This document shows positions 6,027 to 8,006 of a DNA stretch of 8,006 nt, one piece after another. A program made the translations under genes and the position numbers. Source of the DNA: Sulfurimonas sp. (lineage in GTDB: Bacteria; Campylobacterota; Campylobacteria; Campylobacterales; Sulfurimonadaceae); NCBI GenBank assembly GCA_021107375.1, contig JAIOSY010000002.1, positions 1 through 8,006 on the forward strand, read 5' to 3'. Below the pieces are notes generated by a model, which saw only the letters and a list, made by a program, of their open reading frames with translations, did not search any database and was not told the DNA's origin. Position 1 is the stretch's first letter, and the number at the start of each line of letters is the position of its first letter.

Positions 6027-6592
6027 TTAACCGAAGCGACCAGTTATGTAATCTTCAGTTTTCTTCTCAGCAGGATTTAAAAAGATAGTTTCAGTTTTAT
6101 CATACTCAATCAAATCACCAAGATACATAAATGCAGTAAAGTCACTTATACGAGATGCTTGTTGCATATTGTGAGTTACGATTGCTATACTTATATCTTT
6201 TTTAAGTTCAACTAAAAGCTCTTCAATCGCACCAGTAGATATTGGGTTAAGTGCAGAAGTTGGCTCATCAAAAAGTAAAATCTCAGGCTTAACTGCAACT
6301 GCCCTAGCGATACAAAGTCTTTGTTGTTGTCCACCAGATAAACCCATCGCAGATTTTCCAAGTCTATCGTGAACCTCTTTGAATAAAGCACCATCTTTAA
6401 GAGCTTGTTCAACTCTGTCTGCTAATTCAGTTTTGTTTTTAAGTCCAGCGATTTTAAGTCCATAAGCTACATTATCAAAGATGCTCATTGGAAAGGGAGT
6501 TGGCTTTTGAAAAATCATTCCAACTTGTTGACGAAGTTTGATTAACTCATTCTCTTTTTGAATATCTAAGATATTGTTTCTTTTTCCATTTT
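6027..6592 (-). pseudogene. pstB: pstB, phosphate ABC transporter ATPase, 5' end missing (no Walker A)
   Basis: PstB is the cytoplasmic ATPase of the PstSCAB phosphate importer and is normally about 250-260 residues. From the internal ATG at 6516-6518 there are 163 residues matching PstB to its end: Q-loop [12 protein letters not shown] (1-12), signature LSGGQQQR (60-67), Walker B ILLFDEP (80-86), H-loop THNMQQA (115-121) and the C-terminal [10 protein letters not shown]. The frame stays open upstream to about 6580 with recognisable PstB sequence (NNILD...[10 protein letters not shown]), then meets the pstA coding end; in that frame a TAG lies inside pstA at about 6620. The first ~75-80 codons, including the P-loop GPSGCGKST, are nowhere on this strand. 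An ATG at 6587-6589 is in another frame and stops after seven codons. D-loop reads SALNP instead of the usual SALDP. Either a real deletion or an assembly collapse; a product starting at 6518 should not hydrolyse ATP. Confidence 0.85.
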
Positions 6593-7396
6593 TTAATCTT
6601 TTGTTCTTGTGATAAATCTACCAGTTAGGTTAATAACTAAAACCAAAACTGTAAGTATAAATGAAGCAGCCCATGCCAAATCACGACTAGACTCCTCAGG
6701 CTCATTTGCTAAATCATAAATACTAACTGTAAGAGATGGAAAACTCTCAGTTAAATCTAGGCTAAAGTAGTTAGATGTTTCAGATGTAAAAAGTAAAGGT
6801 GCAGTTTCTCCGATAATACGAGCAAAAGCAAGTAAAATCCCCGTCATAATTCCAACCTTAGCAGCTTTAATTATGATGTCTATAATAACTCTATACTTTG
6901 AAGCACCAAGAGCAATTCCCGCTTCTCTTAACTCACGAGGAACAAGTGAAAGCATATTGTCCGTTGTATTTATTACAACTGGAATCATCATAATCCCAAG
7001 AGCAATCGCACCAGCAAAACCACTCGTTCCACCAGTTGGTACAACGATAACAGCATATACAAAAGCACCGATAACAATAGATGGAGCAGACATCATAATA
7101 TCACTCAAATCACGGATGAGGTTTGCATATCTTCCTCTTCCATACTCTTGAATATAAATACCAGCAGCCATACCTAAAGGGATACCAATAGCAGCAGCAA
7201 GTCCAGCTAAGATAAACTGTCCAATAATAAGATTTCTAAGTCCACCCTCGATTAAGTCATTTAAAAACAAGTTGAAGTGAAAAGAACCTAAGCCTTTAAT
7301 AAAAAGAGTGATTAAAATCCACCCTAAAAATGCTAAACCGATTAAGGCTGAAAGAACTGAAAGAGTTAAAAATATTTTATTTACTATTAGTTTCAT
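6593..7396 (-). CDS. pstA: Phosphate ABC transporter permease PstA
   Basis: PstA is one of the two inner-membrane permeases of the high-affinity phosphate importer. This 267-residue protein has six likely membrane segments, roughly at 9-33, 56-82, 105-124, 127-146, 180-203 and 242-260. The cytoplasmic EAA loop that contacts the ATPase reads [15 protein letters not shown] (about 156-170), followed by the conserved [13 protein letters not shown]. Length is close to the family norm and the C-terminus ([12 protein letters not shown]) looks natural, so the defect in the neighbouring pstB does not clearly damage this gene, although its last few codons lie next to the suspected junction. The ATG (7394-7396) shares one base with the pstC stop (TAATG), so the two permeases are translationally coupled. 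Confidence 0.93.
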   Translation of the reverse strand: MKLIVNKIFLTLSVLSALIGLAFLGWILITLFIKGLGSFHFNLFLNDLIEGGLRNLIIGQFILAGLAAAIGIPLGMAAGIYIQEYGRGRYANLIRDLSDIMMSAPSIVIGAFVYAVIVVPTGGTSGFAGAIALGIMMIPVVINTTDNMLSLVPRELREAGIALGASKYRVIIDIIIKAAKVGIMTGILLAFARIIGETAPLLFTSETSNYFSLDLTESFPSLTVSIYDLANEPEESSRDLAWAASFILTVLVLVINLTGRFITRTKD

Positions 7397-8006
7397 TAGT
7401 TAGCCTTTTTCAAGAAGTAAAATTTAGCGATAGAGATAACTCCGAAGCTATTTACAAATAGTATAAGTGCAAGATAAAACAAAGCACTCTCACCAAGTCC
7501 ACTTGCTTCACCAAAGTTGTTCGCCATTGCAACAGGAATCGAAATTGTTGGAGAGTTAATCGCAGTTGGTAGTACAAATATAGAACCGATTAAAAATGCA
7601 ACTGCCATAGTCTCGCCTAAAGCACGACCAAGAGCAAGGATTATAGAACCGATAATTCCAGTCCGTGAATATGAAAAGATGATATCTTTAATCACTTCAA
7701 ATTTTGTAGCACCCAAAGCGTACGCTGATTCTTTTAAAACACCTGATGTTGTATTCATAGAATCTCTTGTGATAGCTGCCATAAATGGAAGAATCATAAC
7801 ACCAAGAACAAGCCCAGCAGTAAGAAGAGAAACTTGATAACCACCAACTAAGTCAGCAACTATTGGAGCAAAATAGTATAAACCCCACATGCCAAAGATG
7901 ATAGAGGGAATCGCAGCTAAAAGTTCAATAGCAATACCAACAACATGAGAGATATTTTTAGGAGCAATCTCAGCTAAGAAAACTGCTATCCCCATAGCAA
8001 TAGGAA
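7396..8006 (-). CDS. pstC: Phosphate ABC transporter permease PstC, C-terminal two thirds (runs off right edge)
   Basis: The second permease of the Pst importer, partner of PstA. About 202 codons are visible and the true start lies beyond the window; the Met at 7993-7995 is internal, since the frame stays open to the edge with PstC-like sequence (PIAMGIAVFLAEIAPKN). Features visible: the conserved IELLAAIPSIIFGMWGL segment, MILPFMAAITRDS, the EAA loop KESAYALGATKFEVIKD that docks on PstB, and LALGRALGETMAVAFLIG. About four to five membrane helices remain. Together with pstA it forms the substrate channel. The substrate-binding protein gene pstS would be expected upstream, to the right of this window. 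The stop TAA (7396-7398) overlaps the pstA ATG by one base. Confidence 0.93.
   Translation of the reverse strand, partial: PIAMGIAVFLAEIAPKNISHVVGIAIELLAAIPSIIFGMWGLYYFAPIVADLVGGYQVSLLTAGLVLGVMILPFMAAITRDSMNTTSGVLKESAYALGATKFEVIKDIIFSYSRTGIIGSIILALGRALGETMAVAFLIGSIFVLPTAINSPTISIPVAMANNFGEASGLGESALFYLALILFVNSFGVISIAKFYFLKKAN

Noticed and set aside
7517..7837. Plus-strand open frames opposite pstC and pstA
   Set aside because: These mirror the conserved permease coding regions on the minus strand and lack ribosome sites and recognisable domains.

Overview
The window is AT-rich DNA whose proteins look most like those of the Campylobacterota (Sulfurimonas/Arcobacter-type epsilonproteobacteria). 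This rests on the style of GlnA, PhoU and the two-component pair and on the lysine/isoleucine-rich codon use; no search was run, so the genus is not assigned. There are no RNA genes, CRISPR arrays or insertion sequences, and no gene-free stretch longer than about 230 bases.

Left part (1-1221): the 5' end of glnA (glutamine synthetase, minus strand, running off the left edge); a small helix-turn-helix-like protein (minus strand); and, divergent from it, a 67-residue protein that is 55% lysine, resembling the tails of histone H1-like proteins. The last two genes are fired from back-to-back sigma-70 promoters whose -35 boxes overlap, and the lysine-rich gene ends at a perfect 12-bp hairpin.

Middle (1373-3223): two tandem, diverged class I-like polyphosphate kinase 2 genes (ppk2) on the plus strand, 12 bp apart and probably one transcript.

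Right part (3236-8006): a minus-strand phosphate operon read in the order pstC (cut by the right edge), pstA, pstB, phoU, an OmpR/PhoB-type response regulator and a PhoR-like sensor kinase. It converges on the ppk2 pair with a 12-bp gap. The locus therefore joins phosphate import and sensing (Pst, PhoU, PhoB/PhoR-like) to enzymes that interconvert polyphosphate and nucleotides.

The main anomaly is pstB. Between the pstA stop and the pstB Q-loop only about 75 bases remain where a normal gene has about 280, so the first ~75-80 codons, including the Walker A P-loop, are absent. As written, the transporter ATPase cannot bind ATP in the usual way. Either a real deletion has damaged the Pst system, or the assembly has collapsed here. 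A second oddity is that PhoU lacks the paired ExxxD metal-ligand motifs in both of its repeats. A speculative link is that the polycationic lysine-rich protein, close to two polyphosphate kinase genes, could be a polyphosphate-binding partner.
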